Shown here: positions 23,221-32,741 of the stretch, in pieces
Numbering within the stretch: position 1 is the first letter of the stretch
How the letters are laid out: each line of letters begins with the position of its first letter
Assembly: GCF_014641075.1 (NCBI RefSeq)
Contig: NZ_BMHP01000003.1
Location: 620,001-684,000 of the forward strand
Source: Paenibacillus nasutitermitis
GTDB taxonomy: Bacteria > Bacillota > Bacilli > Paenibacillales > Paenibacillaceae
Length of the DNA stretch: 64,000 nt
Direction: 5' to 3'
Position numbers and translations under genes: made by a program
Notes under the pieces: model-generated
The model's database searches: none
Seen by the model: only the letters and a program-made list of their open reading frames with translations
What the model was told of the DNA's origin: nothing

Positions 23221-24045
23221 CTACGCCCCATAGATGCGCAGGGCATTGCCGCAGCGGGCAAGGCCGCGCTCACGCTCGCCCCATTCCGGTGGCAGGACAG
23301 CTTCAAAAAGCGCGACCGCCTCGTCATATGTGCCTCCGAGCAGGGCGACCGGCCAGTCGCTGCCGAACAGTACCCGTTCCGGACCGACCGCCCCGCACAG
23401 GCGATGAACATAACGATAAAGCAGCTCGGGACGGTATCCTCCTGCCTGGGTCAGCATGCCGGAGATTTTGAAGGCGGCTCCCGGCAGCCCCGCCAGCAGG
23501 GAAACCCCCGCATTCCACGGCTCCCATGCACCGTCCTTGACCCCTGGAATACCCAGATGATTAATGACGGCCGTAAGATCCGGCAGCTCAGGCAGCAGCA
23601 GGGCGATGGATTCCAGATGCACGGCATGCGCCAGAACATCCAGCGTCAGCCCGTCCGCTTCCAGACGGGACAGCCTGGAGAGCAGCAGATTCCAGGCTTC
23701 GCTTCCGGCATCGGGAATATCGGTGCCGTTGATGCGGATACCGGCGAAGCGGCGATTCTGCCGCAGCCGGTCATATTCCTGATCGAAATCGTCCGCCAGA
23801 AGGCTCATCCCTCCGACCACTCCTGTGATCCACGGATACTGCCCGGCGAGAGAAAGCATATAGTCCGTTTCTGCAACCGTTGCCGCAGCCTGGACAAGAA
23901 TAACCGCCGTTACGTGATTCCGTTCCAGAGCCGGCAGCAGCTCCGCCGGTACATAGTCCCGGGCAATGACGGGATCTCCTGGAGGAATCCAGGTGTAATC
24001 CCCCCGCGCCAGCTCCCACATATGAACATGACTGTCTGCATACAT
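23221..24045 (-). CDS. Amidohydrolase 2 family, lactonase-like
   Basis: TIM-barrel metal-dependent hydrolase, 274 residues. Metal and active-site motifs are ADSHVHMW at the N-terminus, INHLG (about 165) and LFGSDWP (about 230). The family includes L-fucono- and L-rhamnono-lactonases and dicarboxylate lactonases. In this operon a sugar lactonase acting after the aldose dehydrogenase-like AKR is the best reading. It starts 21 nt after the heparinase-like gene. Confidence 0.82.
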   Translation of the reverse strand: MYADSHVHMWELARGDYTWIPPGDPVIARDYVPAELLPALERNHVTAVILVQAAATVAETDYMLSLAGQYPWITGVVGGMSLLADDFDQEYDRLRQNRRFAGIRINGTDIPDAGSEAWNLLLSRLSRLEADGLTLDVLAHAVHLESIALLLPELPDLTAVINHLGIPGVKDGAWEPWNAGVSLLAGLPGAAFKISGMLTQAGGYRPELLYRYVHRLCGAVGPERVLFGSDWPVALLGGTYDEAVALFEAVLPPEWGERERGLARCGNALRIYGA

Positions 24046-24066
24046 GCCGTTCCCTCCTTTTTTACG

Positions 24067-25959
24067 TCATACCCGCCATTTAAACCGCACTTCGCTCTCC
24101 ATCCGCAGAGCGGGACTGGATGCGGAGAGCAGCACGCGGTAGAACATACGCCCTTCGCCGCTTATGCCTGTGACGATTTGCGGATCAATCTCAAGCTCGA
24201 ATGCATCGGCGGCATAAAACATGTCCACAGGCCCAAGCTTAAGCGTGCCAGCTTCAGTCTGAACCGGTTCAACCGCTGAAATAAACACTTCGACCAGCGA
24301 TTGCGGTTGTCCTTCAAACCCTGCCGAATCGGTCACAATCAGCTCCAGCTTGCCGTCTTCGTAACGCTCCCAGCGAAAGCGGCGGGTTAATTCCTTCAAT
24401 CCTGGACAGTTGTAGGCGCCGGCTAAATCCAATTCAAAAACGACCTCATCATCTGATCGTGAATAATGGATGACCTTGGCCTGATATTCTTTGCCCGCCG
24501 ATTGCCTCCGGCCTCCGATAATCGGAACGGAATGCCCATGCGAGCCCGCTGTCAGCGTCTCATAACGGAAATCCGGCTGAAAGTACTGCCGCGTATAAAA
24601 GCCCGCACCCGGATCGGCCAGCACCGTATCCCCGTTCATATGAAGCAGGAAATGCCCCAAATCATTATGGTTATGAGGCTCCCCGTTGTTTCCTCCCTTG
24701 GCGGCAAAAGCAATGAAAGCCTCTCCGTACCGGCTTTTGGATATCGCCCACTGATGGCCTTTAAAATAATAATCCTCATGAACCGGTGAACTACCGCCTG
24801 CTGTAGAGGCGGCCCGCTCGATCCCGGAAGCCGCTGGTTCGGACTTCTCCGCCGCTTCCCGAAGCGTCCACATCATCAGCCGGCTTGTGTTCGCCCAATA
24901 CGTGAACAGCTGGTTGACCTCCGGCTTCTGCTGCGGCACCGCAATATCGCCAAACCGCGCCTGCAGCCGGGCAAACAAACCGAGATTAAAATCGACCCGC
25001 TCCACGGAGTCGGAGAAGTTAACCACTTTGCTCTCTGATAGCAGGCAAGCATTCGGAAACCGGACGATTTTGCCGATTTTGTCGCCTTCCAGCAGATCGA
25101 TCCGTCCTCCCGTGCGCTCCTTCAGCAGCTCCGAGAAATATACGTAGAATCCGAAACCGAACTGCCAATAAGCCACGCCCTCGGCCGTCGCCCCTTCCTC
25201 GTCGAAGCCGGCAAGGTGATTGCGCATGGCTTCAATAATCCGCCACAGCATGCCTGACAGCCGCTCGCTGTCGCGCTCTTCATAGATGGCGGCCGCACCG
25301 ATGCCCGCCGCGCAAACTGCAGGCCAATTGTTGGTCTTCATCTCCCAGTTTTGGGGCGCCGGGTCACGGAAGAATGGTCCGAAGATGCGGGCATCCAGTT
25401 CCTTGCGGATCCGCTCCCGAATCCATGGATGCAGCGAATCGCCCAGCATAGCAGAGAGTTCAGCAAGCGCGAAGCCTGTAATCGCAGCGAACAGGTCCAC
25501 CGATTCGCGCGGGGCGGTCTCCCGGTCCCAGATATCTTCCGGGTAGGCGTTGCGGTACAGTCCGACATGGGCCGGGAACACCCATGTCGATTCCTCGCAC
25601 ATCGCCCACAGGCAATCCGCAAGCGGCGCATCCCATTCGCCGGGGGCGTCTGTCAGCCGCAGCAGCGCAAGGACGGATAGCCGCTTGCGCCGCTCGAATA
25701 TTTTGGCCTCGAAGATCTGCCGGTCTCCCGTCGATCCGAAGAGGATAAATTCGGAGAACGGCAGCACCTCAATCGGACGGGAAGCGTAATCGGAGCCTTT
25801 CTCCCGGACCTCCCGCCAAAGGGACGCAAACAGCGGATTTTCCGCACTTTTCTTCCAGTTGTCGGCTGATAAGGATTCGGGAAACAAGGTAAATCCTTCC
25901 CTCTCGGCCTCTTCAAGCGCCGTCTTGAGCTCGCGAAGTGTCAGTTGATCGATCCCCAT
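24067..25959 (-). CDS. Heparinase II/III family protein (predicted polysaccharide lyase)
   Basis: About 630 residues without an export signal. The N-terminal (alpha/alpha) toroid includes NWEMKTNNWPAVCAAGIGAA; the C-terminal beta-sheet domain has HNHNDLGHFLLHMNGD and LADPGAGFYT, the heparinase II/III signature with His residues used in beta-elimination. Cytoplasmic location implies that it cuts imported oligosaccharides, giving substrates for GH88. The start at 25959 follows GGGAGGGG; an earlier ATG at 26031 would overlap the AKR gene. Substrate unknown. Confidence 0.85.
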   Translation of the reverse strand: MGIDQLTLRELKTALEEAEREGFTLFPESLSADNWKKSAENPLFASLWREVREKGSDYASRPIEVLPFSEFILFGSTGDRQIFEAKIFERRKRLSVLALLRLTDAPGEWDAPLADCLWAMCEESTWVFPAHVGLYRNAYPEDIWDRETAPRESVDLFAAITGFALAELSAMLGDSLHPWIRERIRKELDARIFGPFFRDPAPQNWEMKTNNWPAVCAAGIGAAAIYEERDSERLSGMLWRIIEAMRNHLAGFDEEGATAEGVAYWQFGFGFYVYFSELLKERTGGRIDLLEGDKIGKIVRFPNACLLSESKVVNFSDSVERVDFNLGLFARLQARFGDIAVPQQKPEVNQLFTYWANTSRLMMWTLREAAEKSEPAASGIERAASTAGGSSPVHEDYYFKGHQWAISKSRYGEAFIAFAAKGGNNGEPHNHNDLGHFLLHMNGDTVLADPGAGFYTRQYFQPDFRYETLTAGSHGHSVPIIGGRRQSAGKEYQAKVIHYSRSDDEVVFELDLAGAYNCPGLKELTRRFRWERYEDGKLELIVTDSAGFEGQPQSLVEVFISAVEPVQTEAGTLKLGPVDMFYAADAFELEIDPQIVTGISGEGRMFYRVLLSASSPALRMESEVRFKWRV

Positions 25960-25993
25960 AATGGTCCTTTTCCCCTCCCTATACAGTGGCGGT

Positions 25994-26899
25994 TCAGCCG
26001 AAAACGGGCGCAAGCCCATCAAACAAGCCAAACAGAAGCGTCTGCTCCGCCTCCGTTAGCCCTTGCCCGTCGCAGTAGCCGATATTTTTAAGCAGCGACT
26101 GTACGGAGCTTGTGCCGGTCAACGTGACCGCAATATCCGGACAGGTTAAGCTGAAGCGCATAGCCGGCTCGATCAGCCCCTTCGGACCCGGCTTGCGGAG
26201 AAAATCCAGCTGTGCCTTGCGCCGTTCCGCTTCCTCCAGCATTTCACGATTGGCCAGGAAAGGAGCTGGTGAATCGGCAAGCATCCCCATGCCAAGTACG
26301 CTTCCGTTAATGATGCCGACCCCGTGCTCTCTGGCGAACGGGTGCAGCTTCTCCCTGGCGGAGAAATCGATCAGCATATAACGGCCGTAATTCTGCACCA
26401 TATCGATTTTGCCGCTGGCAATGAAAGGAAGCAAAATTTCAGGCTTGCCCGCATTGACGCCGATCGCCCGTACCTTGCCCTCTTCCTTCAGCTTCAGAAA
26501 AGCCGCGACCGTTCCGTTCATCGCTTCCTCGAAGTTCGTCCGCTCCAGCTCATGAAGCTGAATAAGATCGATATAGTCGGTCTGCAGGCGGCGAAGGCTG
26601 TCCTCGAAGCAGCTCATGGTGTTCTCGTACGTATAGGCTTGGTCCCTCCGTACCGCTTTGGTCGCAAGCACCGTATCGGCACGCCGTCCCTTCAGGGCGC
26701 GTCCGATACGGAGCTCGCTTTGCCCATTGCCGTATAACGGAGCCGTATCGATGAAATTAATGCCGGAATCAAGCGCGGTATGAATGACGCGCTCGATCTC
26801 CTCCTCCGTTGTTGCGCCGAAATCGCCGCCCAGCGGAGCACCGCCAAGTCCAAGCTTGGATACCCGTATGCCGGTTTGTCCCAGCGTCGTATACTGCAT
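25994..26899 (-). CDS. Aldo/keto reductase, aldose 1-dehydrogenase-like
   Basis: About 301 residues, AKR fold. The tetrad is in IDTAPLYG (Asp, Tyr), LATKAVRRD (Lys) and LIQLHELE (His). The sequence pattern, with LGLGGAPLGG near the N-terminus, resembles D-threo-aldose / L-fucose 1-dehydrogenases that yield aldonolactones. The lactonase-like gene downstream fits such a route. The start at 26899 is set by GGGAGG; the upstream extension to 27097 overlaps the previous gene and is rejected. Confidence 0.82.
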   Translation of the reverse strand: MQYTTLGQTGIRVSKLGLGGAPLGGDFGATTEEEIERVIHTALDSGINFIDTAPLYGNGQSELRIGRALKGRRADTVLATKAVRRDQAYTYENTMSCFEDSLRRLQTDYIDLIQLHELERTNFEEAMNGTVAAFLKLKEEGKVRAIGVNAGKPEILLPFIASGKIDMVQNYGRYMLIDFSAREKLHPFAREHGVGIINGSVLGMGMLADSPAPFLANREMLEEAERRKAQLDFLRKPGPKGLIEPAMRFSLTCPDIAVTLTGTSSVQSLLKNIGYCDGQGLTEAEQTLLFGLFDGLAPVFG

Positions 26900-27020
26900 G
26901 CAAGTTACCTCCCTTTGGAAGTCCGGTGATTTAATCCTGCCGAAGCAGCTTTCTTGTTGAAAGCTTACAGCTAACGCTTCCCCGGATCGTTTTCCGCCCG
27001 CTTCGGCGTTCATCACCGGA

Positions 27021-28943
27021 CTATTGAATTCTGCCGCGCAGAAGATGCGCGCTTTCCGACTGCTGCCATGGCGTATCGTAAGAAGGCCTGTTCGCATAAC
27101 GCTTCATCTTAAGCGCTAATTTGACGCCTGCTCCCCGGCCCAGCCGGACCAGCAGCCATTTGCCGGAGACCTTCACGGTATCCGTCCTGTTGCCCGTTTC
27201 GTCATACAAGTCAGCCTCCAGGAAATCATGCTCCCCGAAGCTTCCTCCCTGCAGAATGATTTCCTTCTCTTCGAAGAGACTGGTATTGATTAACGTCACG
27301 GTAACCGAATCATCGGATAACTGGTCGATTAGAGCGCTGACCGATTCCGGCAGTCCCGGCCTTCTGCCGATGCCGTCGTAATAACGCAGACGTGCCTGCT
27401 GAAGACCGCCATGCGAAATATGCGTAGGCGCGCCGAAGGTCAGCTGCACCAGCGATTCCATATAGACCGGACACATCTCCTGCCAGGTATGGATGCCGTT
27501 GATATCTTCCCAGTCCCATCCCGCCGGATCGCCTGCCGCGGAGCGCATTTTGCCCAGCTGCTGCGCAATAAGACGGTAATTGGCATCCAGGGCGCGCTGG
27601 GGATAATCCGGAAATTCCCCCTGCATGAACAGAAACCACGGAATCAGATTGCCGTTGAAATGTTTCGTTTCTTTTCTTGTTACCGGGTTTCTTCCCGAAA
27701 CGGAGGGAATGTCGATTTGCTTCAGATGCTCCGGAATAGCAATGCGCCGGACGCGCTGCAGATCTTCTTCGCTCATGGAAGCCGTCCACAGATGGACCGG
27801 GTATACGGCGTTCGGAACCCGATAATCCGTCCAGCCATTATCCGTATGTTTGTTCGGCGTGACCCAGTTGCCCTCCTCATCTTCCTTGCCCAGGCTCCAG
27901 TTCATATCCAATTGGCTCCTCGCAAGGTCGAGCTGGGAGTTGTCGCCCGTCAGCAGCAGCGCATTCATCGACGCATTGATCATCGGCTCGATGATCGTCA
28001 TGAAGCCATGCGGCCAACGCCAGCCGTAATAACCTCCCCACCATTTGCCGTCATTGTATTCCCCGATGATCCCGCTAAGCCCGATATTGTCGGGGGTAAG
28101 CCCCCCGTTATTATCCGTCCGCTCTTTCCAGGCTTCCAAATAACCCAGCACCCAGCTGCGGTAATCCTCATCTGCGGTATACAGGAAAGCATGCGTAACA
28201 AGCCCTGTTGCATTGAGGTTCAGGGGCACATCGCCTTTGGCCTTGCGCTCGTTCATGCGCTGGATGATCTGCCGGTAAATCACGTCGTCGGACCAGCGGC
28301 ATTTGCCGCTGGCATAATCGACGCCTTCCAGATCCTCGAAGGGCGCCGGATAATCATCCAGCACCCCGCGATGGGTCATCCAGTCTTCTTCGGTCATATC
28401 GAACCGGGGACCGCGGCTGCCCGTAATGGGTGAACGAATCAGCCGCAATTCCTTGTCATAATTGGGCGCTTCGGGATCGTCGCCGGTGTACATATTGGCA
28501 AATCTGACTGAACGCTGCCTGTTCTTCAGCGACTGCGGATCGCTCATCCCCAGGAAGTAGAAAAACAAGTAGCCTTCACCGTGATGCATCCAATCATAAT
28601 AAGCATCAAATTCGCGATGAATCTGGCCATACTGGGTCCACTGCCAGGTGAGCGCCTCCCACATGAATAGGGAAAGACGCTTCACCTCCTCGCTGCCGCC
28701 GATTGTATAAAGCAGGGACAAATACATGAACGCTTCATAAGGATCGTCCGATCCGTCCATGCCGGGCCAATTATCCCGCCAGATCAAGGTTCCGTCCGGC
28801 CGTGTATAACGGGCAATGAATTCCGGCGCCGCCTGATTCAACGTATCAATCAGCAGACGCTGCGTCAGAGCCCACTGCGGAGGCGCCCATAGCGCATCCG
28901 CCTGCAACACAGGCATTTCAGCCCGTTCTCCCAATAAAGACAT
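27021..28943 (-). CDS. Unknown 640-aa protein of the polysaccharide operon
   Basis: Large soluble protein without an export signal. It is rich in Trp, Tyr and Asp and has repeated helix-forming segments such as HRVLGYLEAW-like and EPMINASMNALLLTGD, suggesting an (alpha/alpha) barrel with a beta-rich C-terminal domain after about 530. WWGGYYGWRWPHGF (about 310-323) looks like an aromatic sugar-binding cleft. I do not recognise the family; a polysaccharide lyase or hydrolase is inferred from fold hints and from its place right after the binding protein gene. AAGGAG lies 11 nt before the ATG at 28943. Confidence 0.72.
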   Translation of the reverse strand: MSLLGERAEMPVLQADALWAPPQWALTQRLLIDTLNQAAPEFIARYTRPDGTLIWRDNWPGMDGSDDPYEAFMYLSLLYTIGGSEEVKRLSLFMWEALTWQWTQYGQIHREFDAYYDWMHHGEGYLFFYFLGMSDPQSLKNRQRSVRFANMYTGDDPEAPNYDKELRLIRSPITGSRGPRFDMTEEDWMTHRGVLDDYPAPFEDLEGVDYASGKCRWSDDVIYRQIIQRMNERKAKGDVPLNLNATGLVTHAFLYTADEDYRSWVLGYLEAWKERTDNNGGLTPDNIGLSGIIGEYNDGKWWGGYYGWRWPHGFMTIIEPMINASMNALLLTGDNSQLDLARSQLDMNWSLGKEDEEGNWVTPNKHTDNGWTDYRVPNAVYPVHLWTASMSEEDLQRVRRIAIPEHLKQIDIPSVSGRNPVTRKETKHFNGNLIPWFLFMQGEFPDYPQRALDANYRLIAQQLGKMRSAAGDPAGWDWEDINGIHTWQEMCPVYMESLVQLTFGAPTHISHGGLQQARLRYYDGIGRRPGLPESVSALIDQLSDDSVTVTLINTSLFEEKEIILQGGSFGEHDFLEADLYDETGNRTDTVKVSGKWLLVRLGRGAGVKLALKMKRYANRPSYDTPWQQSESAHLLRGRIQ

Positions 28944-28969
28944 GGTGTCATTCGCTCCTTTACGTAACC

Positions 28970-30505
28970 TTACTGTGAAGCCTTCCACTCCGCAAGCTGT
29001 TTTTGCGCCTCTGCAATAATATCGTCGATGCCTGCCTGCTTGAGCTTGCTGCGGAATTCGGCCAGCTTATCCGCTGCGCTGATAACGCCGGTATTCAAGC
29101 CAGGGGCATATTCATCAACTACTGAGGTGACATTGGCAATTTGCGACATAACCGCATCCGACTTGAATTTGAAGCCCATAATCGGCGAAGGTTTCGCGGA
29201 TTCATTCTCTTCTTTTGTCTGCTTGGCTACTTCCGGGTCCTTGCCGTCCAGCACATAACCGTTGAACACATTTCCCAGCACCCAATCGCTAAGCGCATAA
29301 CCGCTGTCCGGGATCAGCTTCACCTTACCATCATCGGTTTTTGTATAGTGGGTGCCTTCAATTCCATAAATCAGTAAATTGTATAATTCCTTGTCTGTGT
29401 TGACCAGATTAATCAGCTGCATGGCCCGCTCGGGATTCTCGGAGGTCCGGCTGACCGCCTGCATGGTCGTAATAATCGTATTGGTGCCGGAGTACACATC
29501 GGTTACGGGAACATAAACCATATCCTGCCCGCCCATTTGAACTTTCGACTCCGCTTCGCCGCCCGGCTTCAATACATTATGGTACGAAGTAATAACATTT
29601 CCGGTCAAATTCAGCGTGTTGGCGTTCTTGAGCGTGGCCGCATCCTGATTGATATAGCCTTTTTCGAACCAGTCATGCATCAGGGCCAAATATTCCTCAT
29701 ATTGCGGCGTCTCGTATTGATTGACGATTTTGTCGGGAGCATCCAGATTGATCACCGCTATATTCGAGATGACATTCTCTAAATTGTAGGTACGATACAT
29801 GTTGCCGAATTTCCCTCTGTTATCCATTCCCATTGGCGTTAGGCTTTTGTCGTCCGCATGGATTTTTTCCAGGATAGGAGTCAGATCGGAAGGCTTTTTC
29901 AGCGTGCTGATGTCAATGCCAAGCTTGTCGACGTAGCGTTTTTGAATCAGGAAACCTTCCTTGTTCGTCACCGTCTGGTAATTGGGAATGCCATAGATTT
30001 GACCGTCAATTTCCGTTGCTTTCCAGACAAAATCCGGCATGCTTGCCTTTACGTCCGGCGCATACTTGTCGATCAGCTCATTAAGCGCGAGGAAAGCGCC
30101 CTTCCCCTGATTTTGCACATAATCGAAATTCCAGTTGGAGGTCCAGATCAAATCCGTTTTCTCGCCGGAGGCGACAACGGTATTCATCTTCTGGGTGTAA
30201 TCGCCGAATGCCACAGGAATAAATTTGACAGTCGCGTTGATTTTTTCTTTGATGATTTTGTTCGCTTCCGCCGCTACCTTATCCATATTGGCCGGAACAG
30301 CGGAGACCGGGAAATACCAGGTGAGCGCAACTTCTTTGGATGTGTCGGCCCCTTTGTCCCCGGCGCCGTTTGCGGCTCCCGAGTCCGGGGTGTTCGTGCT
30401 GTTTTTCCCGCCATTGCCGTTGTTGGTGTTTGAGCCGCAGGCTGCCAGGATCAGGACCATCAAGCCAAGCATAACCACCAATACCTTGCTTTTTGCTTTT
30501 CTCAT
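28970..30505 (-). CDS. Sugar ABC transporter binding lipoprotein (LipO-like)
   Basis: Extracellular solute-binding protein family 1, about 511 residues. The signal ends in LILAAC, then an Asn/Gly-rich linker. The family segment WTSNWNFDYVQNQGKGAFL and the C-terminal QPL-type region fit oligosaccharide binders of the LplA/LipO group. The start at 30505 follows GGGAGG; an upstream frame extension is not preceded by a ribosome site. It works with the two permeases just upstream; the ATPase is not encoded here and is probably a shared MsmX-type protein. Confidence 0.87.
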   Translation of the reverse strand: MRKAKSKVLVVMLGLMVLILAACGSNTNNGNGGKNSTNTPDSGAANGAGDKGADTSKEVALTWYFPVSAVPANMDKVAAEANKIIKEKINATVKFIPVAFGDYTQKMNTVVASGEKTDLIWTSNWNFDYVQNQGKGAFLALNELIDKYAPDVKASMPDFVWKATEIDGQIYGIPNYQTVTNKEGFLIQKRYVDKLGIDISTLKKPSDLTPILEKIHADDKSLTPMGMDNRGKFGNMYRTYNLENVISNIAVINLDAPDKIVNQYETPQYEEYLALMHDWFEKGYINQDAATLKNANTLNLTGNVITSYHNVLKPGGEAESKVQMGGQDMVYVPVTDVYSGTNTIITTMQAVSRTSENPERAMQLINLVNTDKELYNLLIYGIEGTHYTKTDDGKVKLIPDSGYALSDWVLGNVFNGYVLDGKDPEVAKQTKEENESAKPSPIMGFKFKSDAVMSQIANVTSVVDEYAPGLNTGVISAADKLAEFRSKLKQAGIDDIIAEAQKQLAEWKASQ

Positions 30506-30604
30506 TTCTTTTAACCTCCCGATTTTGTTTATGACGATCTGAGCAAATGAAGCTTTATGTGTAACTGTCCTGCCTCCATGGGGCGGCAGAAGCGGAAGAA
30601 CCAA

Positions 30605-31492
30605 TTAACCTTTGACCGAACCTACGGTAAGGCCGCTTACAAAATACCGCTGGAAGAACGGGAACACAAACATCATCGGTCCGGCAGCCAGAACGGCCAT
30701 CGCCATCCGGGCGGACAGCTTCGGAAATTGCGTCATGTCGACTTGAACGTTGACCCGGTCCAGGTTGTTGGACAAATAATCGATCGTGTTCATAATCCGG
30801 TAAAGCAGCAGCTGCAGCGGTACCAGCTTCTGGTCGTCGATAAACAGCAGTCCCAGCCACCAGTCGTTCCAATATGCAAAGGAGATGAACAAGCCGACCG
30901 TAGCCAGCGCCGGGGTGGACAGGGGCAGAACGATTTTGAAGAAAATGCGGTATTCGCTGGCCCCGTCCATTTTTGCCGATTCATAGATTTCCCCCGGGAG
31001 CTTCTCCATGAAGCCTTTCATAATAAGTACGTAGAAGGGATTGATCAAATATGGGATAATCAAGGCCCAGATGGAATCCTTAAGGCCCAGATACTGGGTT
31101 ACGAGAATATAGAACGGTACCAGGCCGCCGCTGAACAGCATCGTAAAAAACACATACAGCGTGGTCGCGCGCCGGTAGCTGTAATCCGCACGGGATATGG
31201 AATAAGCGACCATAGAGGTCAGCAGCAGGCCCGCGATGGAACCGACTACGGTGACCAGAATCGTTACGCCATACGCATGCAGGAGCTGGCCGGGACTTTT
31301 CAGAATCATTTCGTACGCGCTGAAATTGATATGGCTGGGAATAAGCCGGTAGCCTTCCGTGATCAGCGAGTTCTCTTCGGATATGGATATCGAAATGACG
31401 AGCAGCAGCGGAATAACGATTGCCGCCGACAGCAGCAGAAAAAACAGATTAATCATAAACTGCGCGGACTTAGCGCCGGCTGTGTTTTGCAT
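30605..31492 (-). CDS. Sugar ABC transporter permease, LplC-like
   Basis: Six-helix CUT1 permease of 295 residues. The EAA loop is seen around ESAKMDGASEYRIFFKIVLP (about 175-194). The C-terminus ends in FVSGLTVGSVKG, a hallmark of LplC/YtcP proteins. AGGAGG precedes the ATG. Second gene of the operon; partner of the LplB-like permease. Confidence 0.9.
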   Translation of the reverse strand: MQNTAGAKSAQFMINLFFLLLSAAIVIPLLLVISISISEENSLITEGYRLIPSHINFSAYEMILKSPGQLLHAYGVTILVTVVGSIAGLLLTSMVAYSISRADYSYRRATTLYVFFTMLFSGGLVPFYILVTQYLGLKDSIWALIIPYLINPFYVLIMKGFMEKLPGEIYESAKMDGASEYRIFFKIVLPLSTPALATVGLFISFAYWNDWWLGLLFIDDQKLVPLQLLLYRIMNTIDYLSNNLDRVNVQVDMTQFPKLSARMAMAVLAAGPMMFVFPFFQRYFVSGLTVGSVKG

Positions 31493-31513
31493 GGATTCCC
31501 ACCTCCTGACGTT

Positions 31514-32443
31514 CTACCATAAGGCATTGTCCGAATTGACTTTTTTGATGATTGCATTGGCCGTCAGTACCAGCACAAGACCGACGATGGATTGATAAAG
31601 ACCGATTGCGGTGGACATTCCGATGTTCCCGACGACGCGCAGCGAACGGTACACATACGTATCGATAACATCCGTCGTTCCATACAGGAAGCTGGTATCA
31701 TTGGGAATGAAATAGAACAGCCCGAAATCAGCGCGGAAAATATTGCCCACATCCACGATGAAGAGGATGACAATCAGCGGAACGAGCAGCGGAACGGTGA
31801 TCCGCGTAATAATCTGCCATTTGTTCGCTCCGTCAATCCGGGCCGCTTCATAATAGCTGGTGTCGATTCCGATAATGCCTGCGTAATAGATCAACGTGGA
31901 GAAGCCTACCATTTTCCACAGCTTCACCAGCACCAGAATGAAAGGCCAGTACTTCGACTCCTGATACCATTTGACCGGATCATAGCCGAAGCGGACGAGC
32001 AGTTCGTTCAAATAACCGCTGGACTGGTCGAAAAACCCGAGCGTAACGTAACTGATTACAACCCAGGACAGGAAATAAGGAAGAATAAGTACGGTCTGAT
32101 GAAGCTTCAGCCAGCGCCGGTTGATTTCGTTCATCAGCACGGCCAGCGTAACGGCAATCAGAATGGTCAGGACGATAAAGGCCGCATTGTACAAAATTGT
32201 ATTGCGGGTAATGCGGAAGGCATTGTCGGATGTGAAGAAAAACTTGAAGTTGTCCCAGCCCACCCAGTCACTGCCCAGAAGCCCTTTTGCGTAATTATAA
32301 TTTTTGAAAGCGATTACCAATCCGATAAGCGGAAGGTAATTAAAAACGAGCTTGAACAATATAGCGGGCAGTGTAAGAATGAACAGCTGCCGGTTTTTGT
32401 TCCATCGTCTCCATCCGGCGCGAAACCGATTGGTCGAATTCAT
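31514..32443 (-). CDS. Sugar ABC transporter permease, LplB-like
   Basis: Six-helix CUT1 permease of 309 residues. FNYLPLIGLVIAFKNYN near residue 35 and EAARIDGANKWQIITRITVP (about 199-218, EAA loop) are family signatures. First gene of the nine-gene polysaccharide operon, whose end is at 21403. The promoter is not clear: a TTGACA-like hexamer lies at 32580-32585 on the minus strand without a good -10, which would fit activation by an AraC protein. Confidence 0.9.
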   Translation of the reverse strand: MNSTNRFRAGWRRWNKNRQLFILTLPAILFKLVFNYLPLIGLVIAFKNYNYAKGLLGSDWVGWDNFKFFFTSDNAFRITRNTILYNAAFIVLTILIAVTLAVLMNEINRRWLKLHQTVLILPYFLSWVVISYVTLGFFDQSSGYLNELLVRFGYDPVKWYQESKYWPFILVLVKLWKMVGFSTLIYYAGIIGIDTSYYEAARIDGANKWQIITRITVPLLVPLIVILFIVDVGNIFRADFGLFYFIPNDTSFLYGTTDVIDTYVYRSLRVVGNIGMSTAIGLYQSIVGLVLVLTANAIIKKVNSDNALW

Positions 32444-32741
32444 GGCCTCACCCCTCTCTGATGTGTTACCCCGATTATGCGGCTATCCCTGCCCAGTTGA
32501 ATACTGCTAAATTCATACATGGGCTATTTTTTGCGTACTTTCCGGGTTTTTAGGGTGGACTGTTCATTTCGTACATGGCTGTCAAAATGTGTTTTTTAGG
32601 GGAGAAACAACTGAGAGAACCTGGCTGCAGCTTCGGCTGCGCCTGTTGCTTGGACCGCGCCAGGTCGAACATTCTGCCTGCAACCCGACATGCGGATTGG
32701 AATATTTACGACATGCGGCACCTATACCTCCTTCAGTAGCT

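Noticed and set aside
23068..24279. 403-residue plus-strand frame opposite the GH88 and lactonase-like genes
   Set aside because: Antisense to two well-supported genes and made of low-similarity, Arg/Gln-rich sequence typical of shadows in GC-rich DNA.
26950..26966. Catabolite control (cre) site upstream of the AKR gene
   Set aside because: TGTAAGCTTTCA on the minus strand only partly matches the cre consensus and lies inside the 3' end of the preceding gene.
30557..31522. 321-residue plus-strand frame opposite an LplC-like permease
   Set aside because: Shadow of a conserved permease gene; the translated product is His/Gln/Arg-rich with no fold pattern.
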